Assembly (NCBI GenBank): GCA_009379955.1
Contig: WHST01000019.1
Coordinates: 1-64,000, forward strand
DNA: 64,000 nucleotides
Source: Streptosporangiales bacterium
GTDB lineage: Bacteria > Actinomycetota > Actinomycetes > Streptosporangiales > WHST01
Direction of reading: 5' to 3'
Every line of letters begins with the position of its first letter. The first letter of the stretch is position 1. A model generated the notes under the pieces. It had not been told where the DNA came from, searched no databases, and saw only the letters and a list, made by a program, of their open reading frames with translations. A program made the position numbers and the translations under genes. Positions 53,044 through 62,106 of this stretch are shown one piece after another.

Positions 53044-56000
53044 TGTCGGCGCCTGAGATGGACGAGGGTGGCGGTCGCTCACGTTTCCTGGACGGCGTCA
53101 GCAGACACGGCCCCCGGGTCTGTCAATGGGCGGGCGCGACCATCGGCTTCGCCGTGCACGGCCCGGCAGGGGCAGCGGCCGGAGGCTATCTCGGCAAGGT
53201 CGGCGGCGTTGGTCTGAAGGCGGCTGCGGATCGCATCAACGCTCGACGCGAGGCCGCTGCACGTCCGGCCGTGCCAGGCCACGAGGGACAGAGCCCGGCG
53301 GACAAGGAGCTGCCCGCCGGGCGCCCGGGTCTGGGAAGGGCGGCGCGTGCCACGGGAGTGGTCGCGTCGGAGGGCATCAGCGAGTTCGGCTCCCGATTCG
53401 GGCCCGTGGGCAAGGTGATGAGCAAGCTCACCGCCCCCGCCGCCTCGGGTTTCTCGAAATGGGCGCGGGACAAACTGGATCCCAGGGGCAAGGCCGAACG
53501 CGACCGATCGGCGGCCGAGAAGGACGCGTTCGACAAGGCGTCGAAGGACCCCAAGAAGTTCGCGCAGGCGCAGCTCGACAAGGACCTTCGCGACGGTCAG
53601 GAGATCAACCGGCGTCTGCAGGATCCAGACGCGGCTGCGCGAGCCGACGCCGCGAAGGCAGCTCAGGGAACTCCGAGCAAGGCGGCCGCCGACCAGGGCG
53701 GACATCGCGTCCTGCGTGCGGTCGAGAAGGGCGCACCCGCTGTCTGCGAAACGGTGGGGGCGGGCGTCGGAACCTTCGTACCGGGCGCGGCTGCGGTTGC
53801 TCCGCTCGCCTCGAAGGTGCTCGGCACGGAGATCGCGCGGGCAGCGAAGAACAAGCGAGAGTCGAGCGAGGCCAAGGCGAAGGCCGCGGACACCGGCAAG
53901 GAGAGCCGCGCAGGCGAGGCCGGTGCGGGGAAGGGAGACGGTGGTGGACCGGGTCCCAAGGAGGCGGGACCGGAGACATCGGTGCCGGCATGGCGGCGAT
54001 ACGCGGCCAGCGGACTCCGCTTTGCCGGAAGGTCGGCCAACGAGGTGGTCAAGTCCGACCTGACTCGCCAGCCGGCCGAGCGACCCGCTGCCGAGTCTGG
54101 CAACACGAGCGATGTCGGGAAGTACGCGCAGGACGAGGCCACGAGAACCGGCTTCGAGGGCGCGAGGGACTCGGCCGGTGCCTGGCTCGAGAAGCAGGCC
54201 AATCGAGGTGCGGCCCGGCTCGAACGGAGCAACCGACCTGCCGACGGCAAGGTTGAGCGGCCCTCCGCCAGCGGCCAGGAACAGCCGGCCGCGTCCACAC
54301 GGGCCGAGCAGCAATCCACACCACAGCAGGCACCGGCCGGACAATCGCCACAGGCGTCTCCAGGCCACGGCTATGACCCGAACGCCGCGATGCAGCGTGG
54401 CGGAGGAGACGACCCCAACAAGGAGCCACGGCAGCGCGTCCCACCCGGGTCGAACGACGGAGCCCAGGGTGGTCTGGATGGTCGGCCCGCGATACCCGGT
54501 CGGAGTTCGCCCGGGGCGTCGGGCAACGCCGGTGCTACTGCGTCGACCGGGCCGGTTGGCTCCGCGGCGGCGGGTGGGTCCGGCTCGAAGCCGATCGACG
54601 GGGACTGGCGGCTCGGACCGGAGAAGCTGCCGACCGGTGGCGCCGCCGGTGGCCTCCTCCAGGGATACGACCGCTTCGGCGGGATGTCCAAGGACGACTT
54701 CCTCGCCAAGCACTGGAACTCGGACACCGGCGCATGGCGTTATCCGGACGGCGACGGGTTCGCTGCGGGGACCGCCGGCGACGGCTCGAAGGAGTACGAG
54801 CGCACTCCGGTCGAGCTGAGGCAGGGCCAGATCATCGATCGCTTCGGCGGTCCCAACGGGGAGTACCTCAGCCCCGCGGGAACCTCGTACGGAGGGCGGG
54901 CGCTACCACCGAGCAACCTGGCGCCCAATCCCAAGGAGCAGCCGTCACCACCGCCGGACAACTACCACCAGTACGAGGTGATGAAGCCGTTCACCGTCGA
55001 TGCCGGCCCGGCGGAGAAGGCGTTCGAGCAGCCCGGTGGCGGTATCCAGTACAAGACGAACGGCGACTATCTGCCGGAGCGACCGGGGAAGGCGACGGTC
55101 GGCTGGCTGCAGGAGAACGGATACCTCCGCGAGATCACGCCGAAGGAGACCCAGCCGGACTCGGGACGGGAAGCGCAGGCTCAGCGAGAGGCCGGGCAAG
55201 CCAGAGAGGGTTCAGGGGCGGCGGTAAACCGTGCGCAGCCTCAGCAGGGTGCGGCGAAGCAGGGCCAGCACCAGAGCACCACCAAGCAAGGGGCGCAGGG
55301 CCAGCAGCCGTCCCAACCGCGGCAGGGTGCGGCGAAGCAGCAGGGTCCCGCCAAGCAGCAGGGTCCCGCGAAGCAGAGCGCGGCGAAGCAGCAGGGTCCC
55401 GCGAAGCAGCAGGGCGCGGCGAAGCAGCAGGGTCCCGCCAAGCAGAGCGCGGCGAAGCAGCAGAGTCCCGCGAAGCAGCAGGGCGCTGCCAAGCAGGGCG
55501 CGGCGAAGCAGGGTGCCGCCAAGCAGCAGAGTGCCGCGAAGCAGCAGGGCGCTGCCAAGCAGGGCGCGGCGAAGCAGGGTGCCGCCAAGCAGGGTGCCGC
55601 GAAGCAGGGTGCCGCCAAGCAGCAGAGTGCCGCGGCGAAGCAGGGTGCCGCGAAGCAGGGTGCCGCGAAGCAGGGCGCGGCGAAGCAGGGTGCCGCCAAG
55701 CAGGGTGCCGCGAAGCAGGGTGCCGCGAAGCAGCAGGGTGCCGCCAAGCAGCAGGGCGCGGCGAAGCAGCAGGGCGCCGCCAAGCAGCAGAGTGCCGCGA
55801 AGCAGCAGGGCGCTGCCAAGCAGGGCGCGGCGAAGCAGGGTGCGGCGAAGCAGGGTGCGGCGAAGCAGCAGGGCGCCGCGAAGCAGGGTGCCGCCAAGCA
55901 GGGTGCGGCGAAGCAGCAGGGTGCGGCGAAGCAGCAGGGCGCCGCGAAGCAGGGTGCCGCGAAGCAGCAGGGTGCCGCCAAGCAGGGTGCCGCGAAGCAG

Positions 56001-56585
56001 GGTGCTGCGAAGCAGGGTGCTGCGAAGCAGCAGGGTGCCGCGAAGCAGGGTGCTGCGAAGCAGCAGGGTGCCGCCAAGCAGGGTGCCGCGAAGCAGCAGG
56101 GTGCGGCGAAGCAGCAGGGTGCGGCGAAGCAGCAGGGCGCCGCGAAGCAGGGTGCGGCGAAGCAGCAGGGCGCCGCGAAGCAGGGCGCGGCGAAGCAGCA
56201 GGGCGCCGCGAAGCAGGGTGTGGCGAAGCAGCAGAGTGCCGCGAAGCAGCAGGGCGCGGCGAAGCAGGGTGCGGCGCAGCAGGGCGCGGCGAAGCAGGGT
56301 GCGGCGAAGCAGCAGGGCGGGCCGAACAAGTCCGGGGGGAACAAGACAGCGGCCAACAAGGGCGGCGGAGGTAAGTCGGCCGCCGGTCAGGGTGGCGGGA
56401 GCAAGGGCAGTGGGAGCACGAGCGGCGGGAGCGCGAGTGGTGCGGCGGGCGGGCGTCAACGGCCACAGCAAGGTGCCGCGAAGTCGAGCTCGTCGGCCGC
56501 GGGGTCGAGTGGCAAGAGCTCGGGTGGGGGCCGTTCCCAACCACAACAAGGGGGTTCTCGTGGTGGAGGCGGGAGACGTCGATGA
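53043..56585 (+). CDS. TNT-domain toxin with Lys/Gln repeat tail
   Basis: 1180 residues. N-terminal Gly/Ala hydrophobic segment (about 25-60) and a similar one (about 225-265) separate charged helical regions; a Gln/Pro/Ser-rich linker follows. Residues 594-703 match the TNT domain of M. tuberculosis CpnT, a secreted NAD+ glycohydrolase: QGQIIDRFGGPNGEYLSPAG, ALPPSNL, YHQYEVMKPF, PGGGIQYK and GYLREI. H642 and Q669 are 27 apart, like CpnT His792 and Gln822. Then a tail of about 60 AAKQG/AAKQQG repeats (735-1092) and a Gly/Ser/Lys end. No signal peptide. Coupled to its neighbours on both sides. Confidence 0.85.
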   Translation: MSAPEMDEGGGRSRFLDGVSRHGPRVCQWAGATIGFAVHGPAGAAAGGYLGKVGGVGLKAAADRINARREAAARPAVPGHEGQSPADKELPAGRPGLGRAARATGVVASEGISEFGSRFGPVGKVMSKLTAPAASGFSKWARDKLDPRGKAERDRSAAEKDAFDKASKDPKKFAQAQLDKDLRDGQEINRRLQDPDAAARADAAKAAQGTPSKAAADQGGHRVLRAVEKGAPAVCETVGAGVGTFVPGAAAVAPLASKVLGTEIARAAKNKRESSEAKAKAADTGKESRAGEAGAGKGDGGGPGPKEAGPETSVPAWRRYAASGLRFAGRSANEVVKSDLTRQPAERPAAESGNTSDVGKYAQDEATRTGFEGARDSAGAWLEKQANRGAARLERSNRPADGKVERPSASGQEQPAASTRAEQQSTPQQAPAGQSPQASPGHGYDPNAAMQRGGGDDPNKEPRQRVPPGSNDGAQGGLDGRPAIPGRSSPGASGNAGATASTGPVGSAAAGGSGSKPIDGDWRLGPEKLPTGGAAGGLLQGYDRFGGMSKDDFLAKHWNSDTGAWRYPDGDGFAAGTAGDGSKEYERTPVELRQGQIIDRFGGPNGEYLSPAGTSYGGRALPPSNLAPNPKEQPSPPPDNYHQYEVMKPFTVDAGPAEKAFEQPGGGIQYKTNGDYLPERPGKATVGWLQENGYLREITPKETQPDSGREAQAQREAGQAREGSGAAVNRAQPQQGAAKQGQHQSTTKQGAQGQQPSQPRQGAAKQQGPAKQQGPAKQSAAKQQGPAKQQGAAKQQGPAKQSAAKQQSPAKQQGAAKQGAAKQGAAKQQSAAKQQGAAKQGAAKQGAAKQGAAKQGAAKQQSAAAKQGAAKQGAAKQGAAKQGAAKQGAAKQGAAKQQGAAKQQGAAKQQGAAKQQSAAKQQGAAKQGAAKQGAAKQGAAKQQGAAKQGAAKQGAAKQQGAAKQQGAAKQGAAKQQGAAKQGAAKQGAAKQGAAKQQGAAKQGAAKQQGAAKQGAAKQQGAAKQQGAAKQQGAAKQGAAKQQGAAKQGAAKQQGAAKQGVAKQQSAAKQQGAAKQGAAQQGAAKQGAAKQQGGPNKSGGNKTAANKGGGGKSAAGQGGGSKGSGSTSGGSASGAAGGRQRPQQGAAKSSSSAAGSSGKSSGGGRSQPQQGGSRGGGGRRR
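55240..56320 (+). repeat. 15/18-bp tandem repeat coding array
   Basis: About 60 copies of a 15-bp (GCGAAGCAGGGTGCC) or 18-bp (one extra CAG) unit in the toxin gene, encoding AAKQG or AAKQQG with early PAKQ variants. Unit lengths are multiples of three, so all six frames stay open across it; only the Ala-Lys-Gln frame joins to the TNT domain. Copy number probably varies between strains. Confidence 0.95.
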
Positions 56586-57121
56586 GTGAGCAGGGCACCA
56601 CTGACACGGAAGGATCAGGTGTGGACTTCCCCGATCCTGACGTCATCGAGCCGGATGACGTCCACGAGGGAGACCCCTTCCCCGATGACGACGGCGAGGC
56701 GGACGAACCGGCGCCACCCTTGTGGGTATGGGACGGCCTGGACGACGAGCTCTACCAAGGGCTCTGGCGTGAGTTCGCGTCGTGGGTGGAGTGGCTCGAG
56801 GATGCCTACGGCACCTGGGTGGAGCTGCCCCCGTGCTGGCCGTTGCACGAGGCATTGCGCGAGGAGCTCAGGCTCTTCTGGTACTGGCACATCGAGCTGA
56901 TGACCACCGAGGAGAGCCCCGTCACCGGCATCGCGTGGCACAACGACCTTCGGCAGTCCACCCAGGCGTGGCGCGAACTCGCCTCGTGCGAGCACGCCGA
57001 GCAGTTGAGGTACCACCGCCAGCTCGCGGAGCAGCGGCGGAGAAGGCACGAGGGGTTCCTCGAACAGGCGATCGCGACCCGGAACGACGCCGGGCGGCGG
57101 CATGACGGAGGCGAAGCGTGA
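56582..57121 (+). CDS. DUF4913-like protein
   Basis: 179 residues. Acidic unstructured N-terminus (1-45), then a Trp-rich helical domain: LWVWDGLDDELYQGLWREF, VELPPCWPLHEALREEL, FWYWHIEL, TGIAWHNDL and STQAWREL. This spacing matches DUF4913, a family seen beside TraG-like ATPases on actinobacterial mobile elements. Basic coiled C-terminus. Coupled by ATGA to the toxin and by GTGA to the next gene. Another candidate for immunity or adaptor. Confidence 0.65.
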   Translation: MSEQGTTDTEGSGVDFPDPDVIEPDDVHEGDPFPDDDGEADEPAPPLWVWDGLDDELYQGLWREFASWVEWLEDAYGTWVELPPCWPLHEALREELRLFWYWHIELMTTEESPVTGIAWHNDLRQSTQAWRELASCEHAEQLRYHRQLAEQRRRRHEGFLEQAIATRNDAGRRHDGGEA

Positions 57122-58431
57122 GCAAGTTCTGTGGTGGCTGCGGCAACCAGGTGCCCGACGGGCTCAACTTCTGTACCAACTGCGGCCGGCCCCGAGCCGG
57201 CGCCGGTGGAACCGGTGGCCAGGAGCAGCAGGCTCAGGCGAGCCAGGTGGGTCCCGGCGGCGCGACCTCGGGTCGACCCGCGCCGGCACAGCCGCACCGC
57301 GCGGCCGATGACCCGTACCTGCGCAAGCGTGGTTCGAAGCGACCGCTCGTCATCATCGGCGGCATCGCGGCGGTGCTGATCCTCTTCGCGGTCACCGTCA
57401 CCGTTCTCCAGTCGACCGTGTTCGGACCCAAGGCCGCCGTGAACGCGTACTTCGGCGCACTCGAGGACCGCGATGCGGAGAAGGCTCTCGCGCGGATCAG
57501 CAGCGGATCGTCGAGCGGCGAGGGGAGCACGGGGTCGGGAAGCGCGTCGGAGGAGCTCCTCACCGACAAGGTGCTGGGCGCGAAGCAGTACCAGCCACCG
57601 ACCGACGTCGAGATCACGAGCACGAAGGCGTCGAGTGACAGCGGCGACGACGACTCGGACTCCCAGGAGGCGAACGTCAGCTACCAGGTCGCCGGGGAGC
57701 GGCAGACGGCCACCATGCGGGTCTGGAAGTCCGACGACAAGCGGTTCGGCCTGTTCGACAAGTGGATCATCGAGGGTGGCCGCTCGTCCCTCAGTCTCGC
57801 GACCGGTCCGCCGTACACGGTCAACGGCCAGGAGCTGAAGGCACCGGACGAGCAGGGCGGCGGAGAAGACGGCGGCGACGGCGACGATGGCGACGGCGGC
57901 TACGGCGAAGGGGAGAGCGCCGCGCCGACCAGCTACGCGGCCTTCCCCGGTGGCTACGAGGTGGCGGTGCCCGGCAACCCGCTGTTCTCGAGCGCGACCA
58001 AGAAGGTGACGGTCACATTGAAGGGTGAACCGGCTCAGGTCAACCTCGACCCCGACATCAAGCCGGCGGCGATCACCGAGGTGCGCAAGCAGGTCACCGC
58101 GTACATCGACCTGTGCGCCGGGGAGACGACGCTTCAGCCGGACGGGTGCCCGCTCGGCGTGTACGGCGGCAGTGACCCCAGGAACGTCAAGTGGACCGTC
58201 ACCAAGTATCCGACGATCCGCCTCGCGCAGGAGAACGGTTCGCGCGTGTCCGTGGTGACCGATGACGGCAGCGAAGGCTCGGCGACGGTGACCTACGAGG
58301 CCAAGGGGTACTTCGGCGACGAGTACGAGTCACAGACCGGCACGTCCAGCATCACGGTCGCCGGCGTCGTCGTGGTGAAGGGCGGCAAGCTGGACTGGTT
58401 GTCGCCCAGGGACGTGGAGGAGAAGCCCTAG
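57118..58431 (+). CDS. zinc-ribbon single-pass membrane protein
   Basis: 437 residues. An N-terminal zinc ribbon (CGGCG and CTNCG, residues 4-23), a disordered linker, one TM helix (about 76-98) and a large extracytoplasmic region. The layout recalls TcaA-like proteins: a first NTF2-like domain (PKAAVNAYFGALEDRDAEKAL), a Gly/Asp-rich spacer (about 240-270), then a beta-rich C-terminal domain with two Cys (DLCAGETTLQPDGCPLG). Last gene of the operon; could be an envelope part of the secretion system or an immunity sensor (inference). Confidence 0.7.
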   Translation: MSKFCGGCGNQVPDGLNFCTNCGRPRAGAGGTGGQEQQAQASQVGPGGATSGRPAPAQPHRAADDPYLRKRGSKRPLVIIGGIAAVLILFAVTVTVLQSTVFGPKAAVNAYFGALEDRDAEKALARISSGSSSGEGSTGSGSASEELLTDKVLGAKQYQPPTDVEITSTKASSDSGDDDSDSQEANVSYQVAGERQTATMRVWKSDDKRFGLFDKWIIEGGRSSLSLATGPPYTVNGQELKAPDEQGGGEDGGDGDDGDGGYGEGESAAPTSYAAFPGGYEVAVPGNPLFSSATKKVTVTLKGEPAQVNLDPDIKPAAITEVRKQVTAYIDLCAGETTLQPDGCPLGVYGGSDPRNVKWTVTKYPTIRLAQENGSRVSVVTDDGSEGSATVTYEAKGYFGDEYESQTGTSSITVAGVVVVKGGKLDWLSPRDVEEKP

Positions 58432-58440
58432 CCGACTCTC

Positions 58441-59250
58441 TCAGCCCAGCCCACCCGCAAGGGCCTCGGCTGCGGCGCGTATCACCGAGACGTGGGACGT
58501 GAGCCGTTCGACGTCGACCAGGAAGGTCACGGTCGACATGCTCACTGCCGCTACCGGGGTGCCGTCCGAGCCTGGGACGGGTACGGCGAGGCAGCGCACC
58601 GTCGCCTCGTTCTCCTCGTCGTCGAGCGCATACCCCTGCGTGCGCACCCGGGCGAGTTCGGCGTGCAGTGCGCGCCGGTTGGTGATCGTCCGCGGCGTGC
58701 GCCGGGGGAGCCCGCGGCGGTCGACGATGGCGTCGACCTCGGCACGCGGCAGCGGCGCGAGCAGGCACTTGCCGATCGCCGTGCAGTGCAACGGGATGCG
58801 CATGCCGACGCGTGACGCCATCCGGTACGGCTGGTCGGCGTCGACCTTGTCGATGTACGTCGCGTCGTCACCGCTGCGGACGGCCAGGTGCACCGTCTGG
58901 CCGACCTCGCGCTGCAGCCGGCGGAGCACGTTGGCCGGCTGGTCGGCGGCGGTGCCGGCGACCTTCGCGGCGAGCGCGCGCAGTCGGGGACCCGCCGTGT
59001 ACCAGCCGCCCCGCTCCGCGCTGAGGAACCCGTCGGTGGTGAGGACGGCGAGGATCCGGTGCGTGCTCGGCTTCGGCACGCCCGCGTCGGCGGCGATGTC
59101 GGCGAGACGCCGTCGCCCGCCCGACTCGAGCGCCGCCTCGACGATGCGCAATGCCTTCTGCGTGGCGTTGCCCGCCTCGGTCGTCCGGCCGCCACGGGAC
59201 CGACCGGCCCCGGATGTGCTGGCTGCCTCCGGCGGCTGCGCAGTGGGCAT
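58441..59250 (-). CDS. IclR-family transcriptional regulator
   Basis: 269 residues. Winged helix at about 30-90 (RRLADIAADAGVPKPSTHRIL, LTTDGFLSAERGGWYTAG as two parts) and a C-terminal effector domain with GMRIPLHCTAIGKCLLA and AVPVPGSDGTPVAAVSMS. Divergent from the KDPG aldolase operon, which it most likely represses, with KDG or a uronate as inducer, as in KdgR of other bacteria (inference). Confidence 0.92.
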   Translation of the reverse strand: MPTAQPPEAASTSGAGRSRGGRTTEAGNATQKALRIVEAALESGGRRRLADIAADAGVPKPSTHRILAVLTTDGFLSAERGGWYTAGPRLRALAAKVAGTAADQPANVLRRLQREVGQTVHLAVRSGDDATYIDKVDADQPYRMASRVGMRIPLHCTAIGKCLLAPLPRAEVDAIVDRRGLPRRTPRTITNRRALHAELARVRTQGYALDDEENEATVRCLAVPVPGSDGTPVAAVSMSTVTFLVDVERLTSHVSVIRAAAEALAGGLG

Positions 59251-59305
59251 TGACGCCTCCGCGGGTCGGGACTAGGGTCACAGCTGTTCGGCTACACGAT
59301 ACGAC

Positions 59306-59322
59306 GTTCCACTACGTAAAAC
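59306..59322. promoter_or_regulatory. imperfect 17-bp palindrome, probable IclR site
   Basis: GTTCCACTACGTAAAAC keeps matching outer and inner arms (GTT..AC and GT..AAC) and lies seven bases before the KDPG aldolase start. The GTTCCA half resembles IclR-family boxes. Confidence 0.5.
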
Positions 59323-59328
59323 AACGAG

Positions 59329-59937
59329 ATGACCGACTTCCTCTCTCTCGCCAGGACCCAGCGGCTGGTCCCTGTCCTGCGCGCCGACGACCCGGCCGCC
59401 GCGGTCACCAGGGTGGCCGAGCTCGTCGCGGCCGGTTGCCGTGTGATCGAGCTGACGACCACCGTCCCGGGCTGGGACCGCGCGCTCGGGGACGCCGTCG
59501 AGCGGTTCGGCGCCGACGGCACGCTGATCGGGCTGGGCACCGTGACCACCCAGGAGCAGGCGACGTCCGCGGTACGCCTCGGCGCCGCGTTCCTCGTCTC
59601 GCCCTACACCGCCCCCGCCGTACGCGCAGTCGCCGCAGACGCGCACCTGCCGTTCCTCGAGGGCGCGTTCACCCCGAGCGAGCTCGCCTCGGCTGCGGCA
59701 CACGGTCCGGTCAAGCTGTTCCCCGCACACGTGGGCGGGCCCACCTACCTGAAGTCCGTCCTGACGATCCTCCCGGCCGGCACGGCCGTGATCCCGACCG
59801 GCGGTATCGGGCTCGCCGACGTCGACGCCTACCTGCGGGCGGGTGCCGTCGCGGTCGGCGTCGGGTCCGTGCTGCCCACCGACAGGGACGCACTCGAGGA
59901 GCTGTTCGCCGCGAGGTTCGCGGACGCCGATGGGTGA
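59329..59937 (+). CDS. eda: KDPG (2-keto-3-deoxy-6-phosphogluconate) aldolase
   Basis: 202-residue class I aldolase splitting KDPG into pyruvate and glyceraldehyde 3-phosphate. E41 (VIELTTTVPG) and the Schiff-base K129 (GPVKLFPAHVGG) are in place. First gene of the hexuronate operon; its end overlaps the kinase start by eight bases. Confidence 0.93.
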   Translation: MTDFLSLARTQRLVPVLRADDPAAAVTRVAELVAAGCRVIELTTTVPGWDRALGDAVERFGADGTLIGLGTVTTQEQATSAVRLGAAFLVSPYTAPAVRAVAADAHLPFLEGAFTPSELASAAAHGPVKLFPAHVGGPTYLKSVLTILPAGTAVIPTGGIGLADVDAYLRAGAVAVGVGSVLPTDRDALEELFAARFADADG

Positions 59938-60898
59938 GGCCGTCGACGTCGTGGCACTCGGCGAGGTCCTCGTCGAGCTGCGCACCGACCAGCCGGTGCG
60001 CTCGGCCGACACCATCAGGCTCGGCTTCTCCGGCGACGTGCTGAACGCCGCCGCCGCGGCCGCCGCCGCGGGAGCGCGCACCGCGCTGTTCTCCGTCGTG
60101 GGCGACGACGAGCTCGGCGACGCGATCGTGGCGCGTGCGGAGGAGCTCGGCATCGACACCGGTGCCGTCGTCAGGTCGCCGCGGTCGAACGGCCTGTACC
60201 TCGTCAGCGCCGATGTCAGCGGTGAGCGCCAGTTCCTCTACTGGCGCGACGGCAGCGCGGGGTCGACGCTCTCGCCCGATCACGTCGAGGCGGCGCGCGG
60301 GCTCTTCGAGCGCGCGAAGGGTCTGGTGTTCAGCGGCATCGCGATGGCGATCTCGCCGACGGCACGGGCCGCGGCGCTCCGCGCGATGCACCTCGTCGCG
60401 GCGCATGGTGGCACGGTGACGTACGACCCCAATGCCCGGCCGAAGCTGACGAGTCCCGCCGACGCCCGTGCCGCGCTGGCCGACGTCGCGCCGCACGCCG
60501 ACGTCGTCACGCCATCCTGCCCCGTCGACGCCCGCTTCCTCTTCGACACCGACGACGCCGACGCCGTGGTCGCCGAGACCCTCGCGCTCGGCGCGGGTGC
60601 CGTCGCGATCACCCGGGGGACGGACGACGTGGTGCTGGCGGACCGGTCGACGCGTACCCTCGTGCCGGTCCCTGACAATCCCGATGCCGTCGACGCGACG
60701 GGCGCCGGCGACGTGTTCGCCGGCACGCTCACGGCGCGGCGCGCGCAGGGTGACGAGCTGGCCCGGGCCGTACGGCTCGGCATCGCGGCCGCGTCATTGT
60801 CGGTCTCCGGGCTCGGCGGCACCGGGTACATCCCCGGCCTGGTGGAGACCCGCCGGCTGGCGGCGAGTGAGGGCATGGGGAGGAACGAGGGTCGATGA
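59930..60898 (+). CDS. kdgK: 2-keto-3-deoxygluconate kinase (PfkB family)
   Basis: 322-residue ribokinase-fold kinase making KDPG from KDG. The C-terminal [13 protein letters not shown] has the catalytic Asp and anion hole; [16 protein letters not shown] is the N-terminal sugar-binding motif. Overlaps eda by eight bases and the next gene by four (GATGA). Confidence 0.88.
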   Translation: MGEAVDVVALGEVLVELRTDQPVRSADTIRLGFSGDVLNAAAAAAAAGARTALFSVVGDDELGDAIVARAEELGIDTGAVVRSPRSNGLYLVSADVSGERQFLYWRDGSAGSTLSPDHVEAARGLFERAKGLVFSGIAMAISPTARAAALRAMHLVAAHGGTVTYDPNARPKLTSPADARAALADVAPHADVVTPSCPVDARFLFDTDDADAVVAETLALGAGAVAITRGTDDVVLADRSTRTLVPVPDNPDAVDATGAGDVFAGTLTARRAQGDELARAVRLGIAAASLSVSGLGGTGYIPGLVETRRLAASEGMGRNEGR

Positions 60899-62106
60899 GG
60901 ATCACCGAGGCGAAGGTCATCGTCACCAGTCCGGGACGCAACTACGTCACCCTCAAGGTGACGACCGACGAGGGCGTCTACGGCATCGGCGACGCCACGC
61001 TCAACGGTCGCGAGCTCGCGACCGCGGCGTACCTCCAGGAGCATGTCTGCCCCCTCCTGATCGGGCGCGACCCGCACCGAATCGAGGACACCTGGCAGTA
61101 CCTCTACCGCGGCGCGTACTGGCGTCGCGGCCCGGTCACGATGGCGTCGATCGCCGCCGTCGACGTCGCGCTGTGGGACATCAAGGGCAAGGTCGCCGGC
61201 CTGCCGGTCTACCAGCTGCTCGGCGGCGCCACCCGTGACGCCGTGATGGTGTACGGGCACGCCAGTGGCGACGACGTCGCCGGGGTGCTCGACTCGGTGC
61301 AGCGCTACCGCGACGACGGCTTCCGCGCGATCCGTGTGCAGGTCGGCATCCCCGGGCTGGCGGACGTGTACGGCACGACCGACACCGGCGGCACGTACGA
61401 GCCGGCCAAGGACGGCGTCCTCCCGAAGGAGGCGGTCTGGGACACCGGCGCGTACCTCGACTTCGTGCCCTGCATGGTCGCCGCCGTGCGCGAGCGGTTC
61501 GGCTACGACTTCCACCTGCTGCACGACGTCCACCACCGGCTCACGCCGATCGAGGCCGCGCGGCTCGGCAAGGCGCTCGAGCCGTACCGGATGTTCTGGA
61601 TCGAGGACGCCACGCGGGCCGAGGACCAGGACGCGTTCCGGCTGATCCGGCAGCACACGACCACGCCGCTCGCGGTCGGCGAGATCTTCAACACGATCTG
61701 GGACTGCCAGACCCTGATCACCGAGCGGCTCATCGACTACATCCGCGCGGCCGTGTCGCACGCGGGCGGGATCACCCACCTGCGCAGGATCCATGCCCTG
61801 GCGGACGTCTACGGCGTGCGCACCGGCGCGCACGGCGCTGGTGACCTCTCGCCGGTTTCGCTCGCGGCGGCGCTGCACGTCGACATCGCCGCGCCCAACT
61901 TCGGCATCCAGGAGTACATGCCGCACCTGCCTCCCGCCGACGACGTCTTCCCGCACGAGTACGCGTACGCGGACGGCTCCCTGCACCTCGGCACGGCGCT
62001 GGGACTCGGCGTCGACATCGACGAGGAGCAGGCGGCGAAGTACCCGTACGAGCGCCGCTACCTGCCGGTCAACCGGCTGCGCGACGGCTCCATGCATGAC
62101 TGGTGA
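60895..62106 (+). CDS. manD: D-mannonate dehydratase, enolase superfamily
   Basis: 403-residue enolase-superfamily enzyme converting D-mannonate to KDG. ManD features are [52 protein letters not shown] and [16 protein letters not shown]. This is the non-homologous alternative to UxuA. Residues in the GHASG loop place it near true ManD rather than the low-activity gluconate group, though sequence alone cannot settle activity. Confidence 0.88.
   Translation: MRITEAKVIVTSPGRNYVTLKVTTDEGVYGIGDATLNGRELATAAYLQEHVCPLLIGRDPHRIEDTWQYLYRGAYWRRGPVTMASIAAVDVALWDIKGKVAGLPVYQLLGGATRDAVMVYGHASGDDVAGVLDSVQRYRDDGFRAIRVQVGIPGLADVYGTTDTGGTYEPAKDGVLPKEAVWDTGAYLDFVPCMVAAVRERFGYDFHLLHDVHHRLTPIEAARLGKALEPYRMFWIEDATRAEDQDAFRLIRQHTTTPLAVGEIFNTIWDCQTLITERLIDYIRAAVSHAGGITHLRRIHALADVYGVRTGAHGAGDLSPVSLAAALHVDIAAPNFGIQEYMPHLPPADDVFPHEYAYADGSLHLGTALGLGVDIDEEQAAKYPYERRYLPVNRLRDGSMHDW

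Noticed and set aside
55240..56320. Open reading frames in the five other frames across the toxin repeat array
   Set aside because: Repeat units are multiples of three without stops in any frame; Cys/Phe/Pro or Arg/Ser repeats there are shadows of the Ala-Lys-Gln frame.
53043..56585. ESX/type VII toxin
   Set aside because: No WXG100, LXG or EccC-like gene is beside it, and the N-terminus lacks a WXG-type hairpin; the linked ATPase is VirD4/TraG-like.
51071..58431. Integrated conjugative element
   Set aside because: No integrase, relaxase, VirB4 or attachment repeats are visible; base composition outside the repeat array looks like that of neighbouring genes.
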